IMG/VR virus record: IMGVR_UViG_3300021599_003009
Location: 1-23,727 of that record
Source of the DNA: a virus
Reading direction: 5' to 3' (one strand)
DNA length: 23,727 bases
Shown: positions 15,509-21,770 of the stretch, in pieces
How the letters are laid out: each line of letters starts with the position of its first letter
Numbering within the stretch: position 1 is the stretch's first letter
Program-made: the position numbers and the translations under genes
Notes under the pieces: generated by a model
Told to the model about the DNA's origin: nothing
What the model saw: only the letters and a program-made list of their open reading frames with translations
Database searches by the model: none

Positions 15509-16132
15509 TCATTTAATTCCGCTAGAATTAAACCCACCCGAACCTCTAGATGTTTCATTTATTGTGTCCGTTTTCAATAGATTGATTTTACCTTCGCCAT
15601 AAACGGGTGCAATAACAGCTTGTGCGATTCTATCACCCTTCACAATTTTAAATGGTTCTTGTCCTAAATTAATCAAAGGTATTTTAACTTCTCCACGATA
15701 GTGGCTATCAACAGTACCCGGACTATTTAATACTGTTATACCGTTTTTAATCGACAAACCGCTTCTGGGTCTAACCTGTAATTCTAATCCCTTAACCAGT
15801 TCAAAGTATAAACCAGTTGGTATTAATGCTCGCTCTCCAGGATTTAAAACCAAAGACTCTTCAATATCCGCTCTTAAATCAAATCCACTATCACCCTCAT
15901 AGGCAAATTTAGGGTCTTCGTTTGTTGACTTATTTATGAATTTTATCTTAATAGTTGAACTCTCTTTTTGTTGGGCAACACTAATTTCGTTGTTTAATAT
16001 ATCTAGTGTTTTATTTATTTCGTTCGCTAAATTTTCATCAATCTCATCACCATCATCAATTGATAATAATGATTCATACTGTTTAAGTTTCTTTAAAATT
16101 TCTTCAAAATTATTTTCCATATTTTTCTTCAA
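15509..16132 (-). CDS. dut: dUTPase with N-terminal extension
   Basis: The enzyme hydrolyses dUTP to dUMP and diphosphate, keeping uracil out of phage DNA and feeding thymidylate synthesis. All five trimeric-dUTPase motifs are present: I GDSGFDLRA (80-88), II PRSGLS (122-127), III TVDSHYRGE (140-148), IV KGDRIAQAV (165-173) and V RGSGGFNSSG (196-205, usually RGxGGFGSTG). The dUTPase domain begins near residue 60; residues 1-58 form an extra helical, acidic segment that standard enzymes of about 150 residues lack. The start can be ATG 16132 or ATG 16120, both overlapping the preceding gene. Motif V carries Asn in place of the usual Gly in GGFG, a mild change. Confidence 0.93.
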   Translation of the reverse strand: MKKNMENNFEEILKKLKQYESLLSIDDGDEIDENLANEINKTLDILNNEISVAQQKESSTIKIKFINKSTNEDPKFAYEGDSGFDLRADIEESLVLNPGERALIPTGLYFELVKGLELQVRPRSGLSIKNGITVLNSPGTVDSHYRGEVKIPLINLGQEPFKIVKGDRIAQAVIAPVYGEGKINLLKTDTINETSRGSGGFNSSGIK

Positions 16133-16676
16133 TTAATGCTAGCTCAAATGCTTGTTTAAGTATTTGACTTATTATTGATGAATACCATTTAGCCATTTTA
16201 TCATCAGAATCTTTATCAATATTTAAAATTGCTTGATATTCATCTTCTTCTAATTGGACCCCATGCTTAATAGCATAATAAACACTTTTTTCACCAACTT
16301 TTAAAGCAACATTATCTTTAGTGTTATAAACATAGAGTTTTCCTTGGTTTAATCTATGCCATTCGCTTGGGTTTTCTTTAAACAAAAAAACTTTACCTAT
16401 TTGTGACAAAAAAGCCACTTTAATAATTTTTTCTTTTTTTATTTTTATTTTTTCAGGTAAAATGTCATTTATTAACAATGAATACTTACAAACTTTAATT
16501 AGATGTTCCAATAAACCACCAGGGTAACAGCCGTATAGATCTGTACTAGGTGAAGCCGGAGAAACATAAAATTCTTCACCCAAAAAAGTAACCAATTCAT
16601 TTGTGAAAATTTTATATTCGTCGTTTACCTCTTTGAATTTTTTTTTATTTTTCTCCAGCTTTTCTAATGAAACCAT
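16110..16676 (-). CDS. HD-domain-like protein with degenerate metal site
   Basis: This 188-residue protein has the sequence frame of HD-domain phosphohydrolases found in T4-type phages: YGCYPGGLLEHLIKVCKYS (48-66) holds the first His (His58), and KIIKVAFLSQIGKVFLF (83-99) is where enzymes read LLHDIGK. Here the His-Asp pair is Ser91-Gln92. The following parts (SEWHRLNQGKLYVYN, KSVYYAIKHGVQLEEDEYQA) match the family. The later conserved His-Asp-Gly is replaced by NIDKDS, and the last Asp position lies in LKQAFELAL. Three of four expected metal ligands are therefore absent, so hydrolase activity is unlikely. It sits 3 nt after the small gene at 16680 and overlaps dut. Confidence 0.65.
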   Translation of the reverse strand: MVSLEKLEKNKKKFKEVNDEYKIFTNELVTFLGEEFYVSPASPSTDLYGCYPGGLLEHLIKVCKYSLLINDILPEKIKIKKEKIIKVAFLSQIGKVFLFKENPSEWHRLNQGKLYVYNTKDNVALKVGEKSVYYAIKHGVQLEEDEYQAILNIDKDSDDKMAKWYSSIISQILKQAFELALIEEKYGK

Positions 16677-16679
16677 ATT

Positions 16680-16910
16680 TTATTTGTAATATTCTGGTGT
16701 GTTTTTTCTATCAATAACACACTCGATTGGCATTTTAACAACTGAAATGCTTTCGCTACCTCTAATGTCGCCAGCTCTGTATTTTGAAGCCACGATAGTT
16801 GCTTCTTCAACGGTTTCGGCTTCAAGAATGTATTTCAATTTTTGAAGTCTTGGATTTCCGTTTCGATCCATTTGTTCGGTTTCATAACCAATTGTAACTA
16901 GATAGTGCAT
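16680..16910 (-). CDS. Small hypothetical protein
   Basis: This 76-residue protein (MHYLVTIGYETEQMDRNGNP) has an alpha/beta pattern: a strand, a turn with charged residues, a strand (KYILEAETVEEATIVASKYR) with a helix, and a final strand (SISVVKMPIECVID). The layout weakly resembles DUF4494, small proteins common in Bacteroidota and their phages; I cannot confirm it. It is followed after 3 nt by the HD-like gene. No TATTTATA motif precedes it; the 43-nt gap upstream holds nothing I recognise. Confidence 0.65.
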   Translation of the reverse strand: MHYLVTIGYETEQMDRNGNPRLQKLKYILEAETVEEATIVASKYRAGDIRGSESISVVKMPIECVIDRKNTPEYYK

Positions 16911-16953
16911 AATTTTTTAATTTTAATGTTTCAACTAATATAAGGAAATAAAA

Positions 16954-18195
16954 TTAAAAAACCAAAACTGACTTATCAACTAATGATTTTAAGAACTCGA
17001 CTCTGTTTTTTGATACGTTTTTTAGAGAATACTTATCTTTGACTGTTTCATATAGCCTATTACCCAAATCCTCAATCATTGCTGGGCTTTCTATTAATCT
17101 TTTCATGTGTTTTGCCCATTCTTTATGGTTCTTTCTTGGTGAAACCAACAAACTATTACCATTGTCATTGTATTTCCCCTCGTCTACAGCAGAAATTAAT
17201 ATATTGCTATATGGCTCAACATCGCTGGCAATTATTGCTTTTTTATGAAACCCCGCTTCAATTACTTTTAATTCTGATTTACAAGAATTAAAAAAACTAT
17301 CCACCAACGGGGCTAGTGAAACATCGAAATAGTTGTAGTTAAAAGCATATTTGTTGATTTCTTGAGTCCATCTTCTTACGTATGGTAAATTTAAATTCGG
17401 GTAATCTGTTGGTGTATAAGATAATAAAAAATTTTTATATTCATCACTTACAAATTTATAATTTGATGTGAATATTCTTTCATACATAGCCCAAACAGTT
17501 TCATGTGGTAAGATTGGTCTTTGTCTAACTTGTTTAGTTTCTTTATTAATTTCATTAATAGTTCCCCTGGTGTCAAATCCACAAAGTACAAATTGTGATT
17601 TGTCTTTAAATAAATTTAAAGTTGTGTCAATACCAGATTTTAATAATTCAAGATCATGTAAATGACTTGACCCACCTAACCAACCAAATCTGGTTCTATC
17701 TGACTCTGTTTTATTTGGTTTAAATTGTGGTTCATTTTCATCAACCGCATTTGGAAATACAATTACGTTCTTTAAGTTTAATTTATTTCTAATTTCTTTT
17801 GCAAATAATTCAGTGGTACACGTAATATAATCAACAGATTTTAATAATCTAATTTTTGATTCAGGTACTTTATTTGCTTTTATTTGACTAAACATTGGAT
17901 GTCTTTGATCAACATTCCAATAATCATCAATATCCATCACTACTTTAATACCTTTATTTCTTAACCAGGAAATTCTTTCTAAATTTCTTTCAACAGGTAA
18001 TTTGTGTATAAAACTATGAAAAACAACGATATCATAATCATTGAAGATTTCATCATTATCTTCCACCGTAAAAACAATATCTACGTGAATATCTTCTGAA
18101 AAATGATTACCAATAAACTTATATGGATCTAGGATTCTATATTTACCAACTCCGTGATTGTCGGATGGTACAGCTAAAACTTTTAATTTTGACAT
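16954..18195 (-). CDS. Glycosyltransferase, GT-B fold
   Basis: This 413-residue protein is a two-domain GT-B glycosyltransferase. The N-terminal half has MSKLKVLAVPSDNHGVGKYR with a Gly-rich turn, then VVMDIDDYWNVDQRHPMF (85-102) and VIVFPNAVDENEPQF (144-158). The second half opens with RFGWLGGSSHLHDLELL (169-185) and has the donor-site region KSELKVIEAGFHKKAIIASD (306-325), with the conserved Glu-Ala-Gly. This resembles family 4 enzymes. It stands alone between short gaps, with no TATTTATA motif in the 52-nt region upstream, so it may not be a late gene. It is not a close copy of the GT-B gene at 12742. Acceptor unknown. Confidence 0.85.
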   Translation of the reverse strand: MSKLKVLAVPSDNHGVGKYRILDPYKFIGNHFSEDIHVDIVFTVEDNDEIFNDYDIVVFHSFIHKLPVERNLERISWLRNKGIKVVMDIDDYWNVDQRHPMFSQIKANKVPESKIRLLKSVDYITCTTELFAKEIRNKLNLKNVIVFPNAVDENEPQFKPNKTESDRTRFGWLGGSSHLHDLELLKSGIDTTLNLFKDKSQFVLCGFDTRGTINEINKETKQVRQRPILPHETVWAMYERIFTSNYKFVSDEYKNFLLSYTPTDYPNLNLPYVRRWTQEINKYAFNYNYFDVSLAPLVDSFFNSCKSELKVIEAGFHKKAIIASDVEPYSNILISAVDEGKYNDNGNSLLVSPRKNHKEWAKHMKRLIESPAMIEDLGNRLYETVKDKYSLKNVSKNRVEFLKSLVDKSVLVF

Positions 18196-18247
18196 AATTA
18201 TAATGTTATGTCAAAATAATACGAAAAAAATAATTAAATAGAAAGGG

Positions 18248-18802
18248 TTATTTGGCTTTATTTACGCCAGTTATTTTACCTTTAAAAATAGAATCACCTA
18301 CTTTTAAAACTAAATTTTCATTAATACTTGCTGTTTGTTGTGCAGTAAGTATTTGATTTAGTTTCTCATCCATAACTTTGCGAACAGTATTTTCAATCAA
18401 AGTTGCAATAGCGTTCATATCTATATTTGGATTTGTAACGGTACCAGAATTTTTTTGTTGAATTGTTGGTTTTGATAGACCTTCTCTTTCCATAAGTTTT
18501 TTAGCACCTTTAACAAAATCCATATCTAAACTCTCGCTCAAAGAAATCTGAGGTATAGGATTGTCAATCATAGCTTTTTTTATTGCGTCTGGTAATTTTG
18601 AATTTTGTATCTTATCTATAGAAACAGGCTTAACTTGTTGCTCTTTGTATTCAGCAGGTTCTTGTGGCACTAAAAATGCGCTTTCACTCACATTACCTTT
18701 CTCATAATTTCCTGAATCAACTTTATTCATAACCTTTTTAGCTTGTGCTAATCTTTGCATTAAATCATTTGAGGTGATTGGCCCGTTTAATAGTTGTGAC
18801 AT
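18248..18802 (-). CDS. Hypothetical virion-associated protein
   Basis: The start is put at ATG 18802 (MSQLLNGPITSNDLMQRLAQ, 184 residues). An ATG 60 nt upstream at 18862 would overlap the previous gene and place a TATTTATC motif inside the coding region. The protein is polar, with a helical N-terminus, a Pro/Gln-rich middle and a helical segment before the end (AIATLIENTVRKVMDEKLNQ) that may form a coiled coil, followed by a small beta unit (LVLKVGDSIFKGKITGVNKA). No family is recognised. It follows the WYL-like gene and a TATTTATC motif, which suggests a late role. Confidence 0.65.
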   Translation of the reverse strand: MSQLLNGPITSNDLMQRLAQAKKVMNKVDSGNYEKGNVSESAFLVPQEPAEYKEQQVKPVSIDKIQNSKLPDAIKKAMIDNPIPQISLSESLDMDFVKGAKKLMEREGLSKPTIQQKNSGTVTNPNIDMNAIATLIENTVRKVMDEKLNQILTAQQTASINENLVLKVGDSIFKGKITGVNKAK

Positions 18803-18805
18803 AAT

Positions 18806-18813
18806 GATAAATA
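18806..18813 (-). promoter_or_regulatory. Putative phage late promoter motif TATTTATC (minus strand)
   Basis: On the minus strand TATATTTATC lies 3 nt before ATG 18802 and fills the 13-nt gap after the WYL-like gene. The last base differs from TATTTATA. Confidence 0.35.
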
Positions 18814-18815
18814 TA

Positions 18816-19817
18816 TTAATTATAAATAATAAGCTTTTTAACCCTATTAATAAAGCCTTCACTTAAATTATATGTGTCAGCATCTTTTTCTGGTTTCTCT
18901 TTTGGTTTTACGCTTGGTAATGTTTCTTTTGCCTCTGGTTCATCTGGTTTGCTTGGAGATTTTGGTGGCTTACTTGATGGGGTTGGGACAATTACATTTA
19001 AGTCTTTCTTTTTTGTTGATACTCTATTTGTAAATTTATTTATTTTAGATTTATCATCAGAACCAACATTTTTACCAATATCACTAATGGTGTTTGCTAT
19101 TCTTGTTAAGAGCTCATCTTTCTTCTTATTTAAGTCCTTTAATTGATTAACATATTTTATTTCGTCTTGACTATTTTTATACTTTTTATAGTTCTCTAGA
19201 CTTTGTTTAATATCTTTTTCTATTTGTTCTAGTTCTGTGTCAAATTTTTTAAGTTCAGCATCAACATCTCTTGTTTGTTTTGTTATTGTTGGCTCTGAGG
19301 GTTTTGTTGAAACTGTAGGTTCGGAAGGCTTTGCTGTTGGCTCTACTTTTTTTGTATCTCCAATCTTTGGTTTTGGTGGAGTTTGTGAAAAATCTGTGCT
19401 AACATAAGTAACACTCATTGATTTATCATCACCACCACCGTTATATTTTTCTCTGATTGTATTGAACGTCTCATCTTTAACAACTTGAACATTTGACATT
19501 CTAGAAGCTAAAAATGTTCTCCATCCGTAGTTAGATTTTTCTTTACCGACTTTACCCGGAGTTCCTCTTTTTGAAACAGATGGGTCATCGATATACGCTC
19601 TAACTAATAAGTTTCCGGTGGTTTTGTGCGCACCAAGCGCAACTGGTTCGGCCTTAACTCTATAACCAGCTTTTACACTTTTCTTTTTTGGTTTTCTTGG
19701 TCCACTATAATAAAATGTAATAGGATGTCTATTAACAATAGCATCCACCAATGGTTTATTCTTTGTTGTTTTTAAAAGTCCCTGATTTTGTTCTTCAATA
19801 ATTTCTTCTAATTTCAT
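18816..19817 (-). CDS. WYL-like domain protein with Pro-rich and coiled-coil tail
   Basis: Residues 22-125 of this 333-residue protein look like a WYL-type fold: PLVDAIVNRHPITFYYSG (22-39), YRVKAEPVALGAHKTTGNLL (52-71), VRAYID, and GWRTFLASRMSNVQVVKDET (98-117). WYL domains usually sit behind a helix-turn-helix in bacterial regulators and bind ligands; here no DNA-binding part is seen. A Pro/Thr/Lys-rich linker (140-185) with SEPT repeats, a coiled coil (about 185-245), a second Pro-rich stretch (270-315) and a C-terminal amphipathic helix SEGFINRVKKLIIYN follow. The N-terminus MKLEEIIEEQ has an IIE site of the prohead-protease type. The gene overlaps the repeat-protein gene by 4 nt. A packaged or head-attached protein is the working guess. 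Confidence 0.65.
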   Translation of the reverse strand: MKLEEIIEEQNQGLLKTTKNKPLVDAIVNRHPITFYYSGPRKPKKKSVKAGYRVKAEPVALGAHKTTGNLLVRAYIDDPSVSKRGTPGKVGKEKSNYGWRTFLASRMSNVQVVKDETFNTIREKYNGGGDDKSMSVTYVSTDFSQTPPKPKIGDTKKVEPTAKPSEPTVSTKPSEPTITKQTRDVDAELKKFDTELEQIEKDIKQSLENYKKYKNSQDEIKYVNQLKDLNKKKDELLTRIANTISDIGKNVGSDDKSKINKFTNRVSTKKKDLNVIVPTPSSKPPKSPSKPDEPEAKETLPSVKPKEKPEKDADTYNLSEGFINRVKKLIIYN

Positions 19818-20482
19818 ATTTGTGTTATATCTGGGTATCTTCTATTTTCTCCATAATAATTTCTTGAAACAGATTCTGTTCTTGTGTTGATGTCGGTTAA
19901 AGAACCTATTTTTTTATCATTTTCCCCTTTACCCTTTTCATCACCATCTGATAATGCATTAGGATGTCCACTAGAATATCCTTTACCATTGCTATATGCG
20001 TTTTTAGCAAGTAGTTCTGTTCTCATATTAATATCCGTGGCTGATCCAATTTTATTATTGTTTTCACCCTTACCTCTTTCATCGCCATCTGATAACGCAT
20101 TTTGATGAATGCTTGAATAACCCTTTCTACTATTATATAAATTTTTAGAAAGTAATTCTTGTCTAGTATTAATGTCTGTTTTTGACCCAATAGAGTTATT
20201 TAATTCGCCCTTTCCTTTTTCATCACCATCTGATAACGCATTAATATTTGTGTTACCATATTCATTTTTTGTTGAATATGAGTTTTTAACAAGATTATTA
20301 AGTCTTGCTTGTATATCTTCAGAAGAACCGATCTTTCCATCGTTTTCACCCTTACCCTTTTCATCACCATCTGATAATGCGTTAGGGTGTGTTGTTGCGT
20401 AACTAGAATCAGATGCATATGAGTTTCTAGCTAAATGCATTTGTCTTTCTTTCTCGGCGATTAATTCTAATTGTGTTGCCAT
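19814..20482 (-). CDS. Repeat protein with four 47-residue units
   Basis: This 222-residue protein is built around four copies of NALSDGDEKGKGE (or close variants) starting at residues 34, 81, 128 and 175, spaced exactly 47 residues apart. Each unit continues with N-x-K-I-G-S-x-T-D-I-N-x-R-x-E-L-L and K-N-x-Y. The N-terminus (MATQLELIAEKERQMHLARN) is helical. Asp/Gly-rich DGDEKGKGE could bind calcium, but the spacing does not match an EF-hand. I recognise no function. It is 1 nt after the stop of the preceding gene and overlaps the WYL-like gene by 4 nt. Confidence 0.75.
   Translation of the reverse strand: MATQLELIAEKERQMHLARNSYASDSSYATTHPNALSDGDEKGKGENDGKIGSSEDIQARLNNLVKNSYSTKNEYGNTNINALSDGDEKGKGELNNSIGSKTDINTRQELLSKNLYNSRKGYSSIHQNALSDGDERGKGENNNKIGSATDINMRTELLAKNAYSNGKGYSSGHPNALSDGDEKGKGENDKKIGSLTDINTRTESVSRNYYGENRRYPDITQI
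19960..20383 (-). repeat. Tandem 141-bp coding repeat
   Basis: The gene at 19814-20482 holds four 141-bp units beginning near 20383, 20242, 20101 and 19960 on the minus strand. The strongest identity is over the codons for NALSDGDE and GKGE; the second half of each unit is more diverged, mostly by substitutions, which suggests old duplications kept by selection. Confidence 0.75.
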
Positions 20483-20483
20483 C

Positions 20484-20981
20484 TTAATAATTTATTATTT
20501 TTTTTATTCTTTTAATTTCTTCAAAAATTCCTAGAGACATAATTGGTGAAACGGATGTTTCATCTGAATTACTCTTTAAAAAATTGGTTGGTATTTTGGT
20601 TGTATCCCTTTTTTCGTGGTTTTTTATAAAAGGATTTTTTCTTATACCGTTTATCCCGGTATTATTATTGATCTTGTGGCTAGCCATTTTTTTATTTTTC
20701 AAATGAGATCTTTGTTGATCTAAAAATGATTTAGCCCATTTCTCCATTAATTCACCACCGTATAATTCATATCTTAATTTGTCATTATCCTTATCTATAG
20801 TAGACATATCGTGAATAATTCTTTTTAATTGGCCATATGTTACTTTTTTTTCTGAACACAATGTTTTTGCTCTTTGTACCCCGTGCATAGATCCGTCACT
20901 CACATTAGAAAGAGTCGAACTGATTTTCTCTAATATGTCATTTGGAACATTGTAAACATTATCTTTAAGTTGACTATTCAC
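20484..20981 (-). CDS. Conserved-type phage hypothetical protein
   Basis: This 165-residue protein has a pattern I associate with hypothetical proteins of T4-type phages: YNVPNDILEKISSTLSNVSD, then QRAKTLCSEKKVTYGQLKRI, a middle block ELYGGELMEKWAKSFLDQQR (73-92) and a basic, Asn-rich linker. The C-terminus GIFEEIKRIKKIINY resembles the end of the WYL-like protein. No activity can be proposed. It overlaps the previous gene by 8 nt and ends 1 nt before the repeat-protein start. Confidence 0.7.
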   Translation of the reverse strand: MNSQLKDNVYNVPNDILEKISSTLSNVSDGSMHGVQRAKTLCSEKKVTYGQLKRIIHDMSTIDKDNDKLRYELYGGELMEKWAKSFLDQQRSHLKNKKMASHKINNNTGINGIRKNPFIKNHEKRDTTKIPTNFLKSNSDETSVSPIMSLGIFEEIKRIKKIINY

Positions 20982-21717
20982 CTTTTAATTGATTTATAAT
21001 TTCATCTAATGACATATTATTTTTTTCTGCACTTTTTTTCAAAGATTGTATTTGTTTTAAAATTATTGGATTAACATTTTTATTTTTATTATCCATAATT
21101 TCATTTTCTTTGGACTTTTTAACTAAAACGCTTTCTAAATAATCACTAACAAATTGATTTGGGTTTTCAACTAATCTAACAACATCCTCTTCTCCGGGGA
21201 TATAACCCATAGTTTCTAATCTTTCTTTAGCTTCATCTTCGGGTAAACCAAGTTCAGTTGTAAAATATTTAAGTGCCTTTTTATATGGTAAATCTCGACG
21301 CATACTTTTATCATATCCCAATGAGTCGCCCATTGCAATTTCTTTAACCTCTTTACTTTCAGCCCAATACTTTAAAGTTGTATGAGTTCCGTGCACGCCA
21401 TGTACACCCATTGCACCAGCTCCACTTTTAACTACCTTTTCAGTTCTTTCTTTGGAGCCTATTGAAGATTTTTTTGAGTTTAAAGGAATTTCACCTCTTT
21501 TAATATTACCCTTGTCATCGACAATTTCCTCAATTTCATCTTCATTTTCAATTTTATCAGGTATTTGATCAAAATCGGTTTTACTTGAAAATTCTTTAGC
21601 CCATTTAGCCCACTTTTTACCCTTTTTACCACCTTTTCCAGCTTGAGCATAGAAATATCTTTGCTGAGCCTTTGATGCGAATTTTTCTTCTATAACCTGT
21701 TTAATAAAATTATTCAT
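20974..21717 (-). CDS. Virion-type protein with SKAQQRYFYA module
   Basis: This 247-residue protein starts MNNFIKQVIEEKFASKAQQR, followed by YFYAQAGKGGKKGKKWAKWA and FSSKTDFDQIPDK. The set S-K-A-Q-Q-R-x-F, a Lys/Gly-rich loop and a K-E-F-S-S-K-T-D segment ending in a Leu/Ile-Pro is a short module common in phage structural and hypothetical proteins. A His/Gly-rich stretch GVHGVHGTHTTL and charged helices follow. The amphipathic N-terminus with an IEE site resembles a T4 capsid targeting sequence, by inference. It is the first gene of the leftward run and has a TATTTATA motif 15 nt upstream. Confidence 0.7.
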   Translation of the reverse strand: MNNFIKQVIEEKFASKAQQRYFYAQAGKGGKKGKKWAKWAKEFSSKTDFDQIPDKIENEDEIEEIVDDKGNIKRGEIPLNSKKSSIGSKERTEKVVKSGAGAMGVHGVHGTHTTLKYWAESKEVKEIAMGDSLGYDKSMRRDLPYKKALKYFTTELGLPEDEAKERLETMGYIPGEEDVVRLVENPNQFVSDYLESVLVKKSKENEIMDNKNKNVNPIILKQIQSLKKSAEKNNMSLDEIINQLKGE

Positions 21718-21732
21718 TGAATCATATTTTTA

Positions 21733-21740
21733 TATAAATA
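21733..21740 (-). promoter_or_regulatory. Putative phage late promoter motif TATTTATA (leftward arm)
   Basis: On the minus strand GATATTTATA lies 15 nt before ATG 21717. It forms one arm of a perfect 10-nt inverted repeat with 21756-21765, which carries the same motif for the rightward gene. Confidence 0.55.
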
Positions 21741-21757
21741 TCAAACAGAGGGAAAGA

Positions 21758-21765
21758 TATTTATA
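21758..21765 (+). promoter_or_regulatory. Putative phage late promoter motif TATTTATA (rightward arm)
   Basis: GATATTTATA lies 5 nt before ATG 21771. It is the second arm of the divergent inverted repeat in the 53-nt region between the two genes. Confidence 0.55.
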
Positions 21766-21770
21766 GAAAT

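Noticed and set aside
18196-18247. Bacteroidota-type promoter before the glycosyltransferase at 18195
   Set aside because: The minus strand has TATTATTTTG, but the TA is one base out of place relative to TTTG, and no TTTG is found at the right distance upstream.
18803-18862. Upstream start for the protein at 18248-18802
   Set aside because: The extra hydrophobic N-terminus lies inside the end of the WYL-like gene and would wrongly suggest a signal peptide.
19884-20402. Plus-strand open frames opposite the repeat-protein gene
   Set aside because: They repeat with the same 141-bp period and are shadows of the minus-strand repeats.
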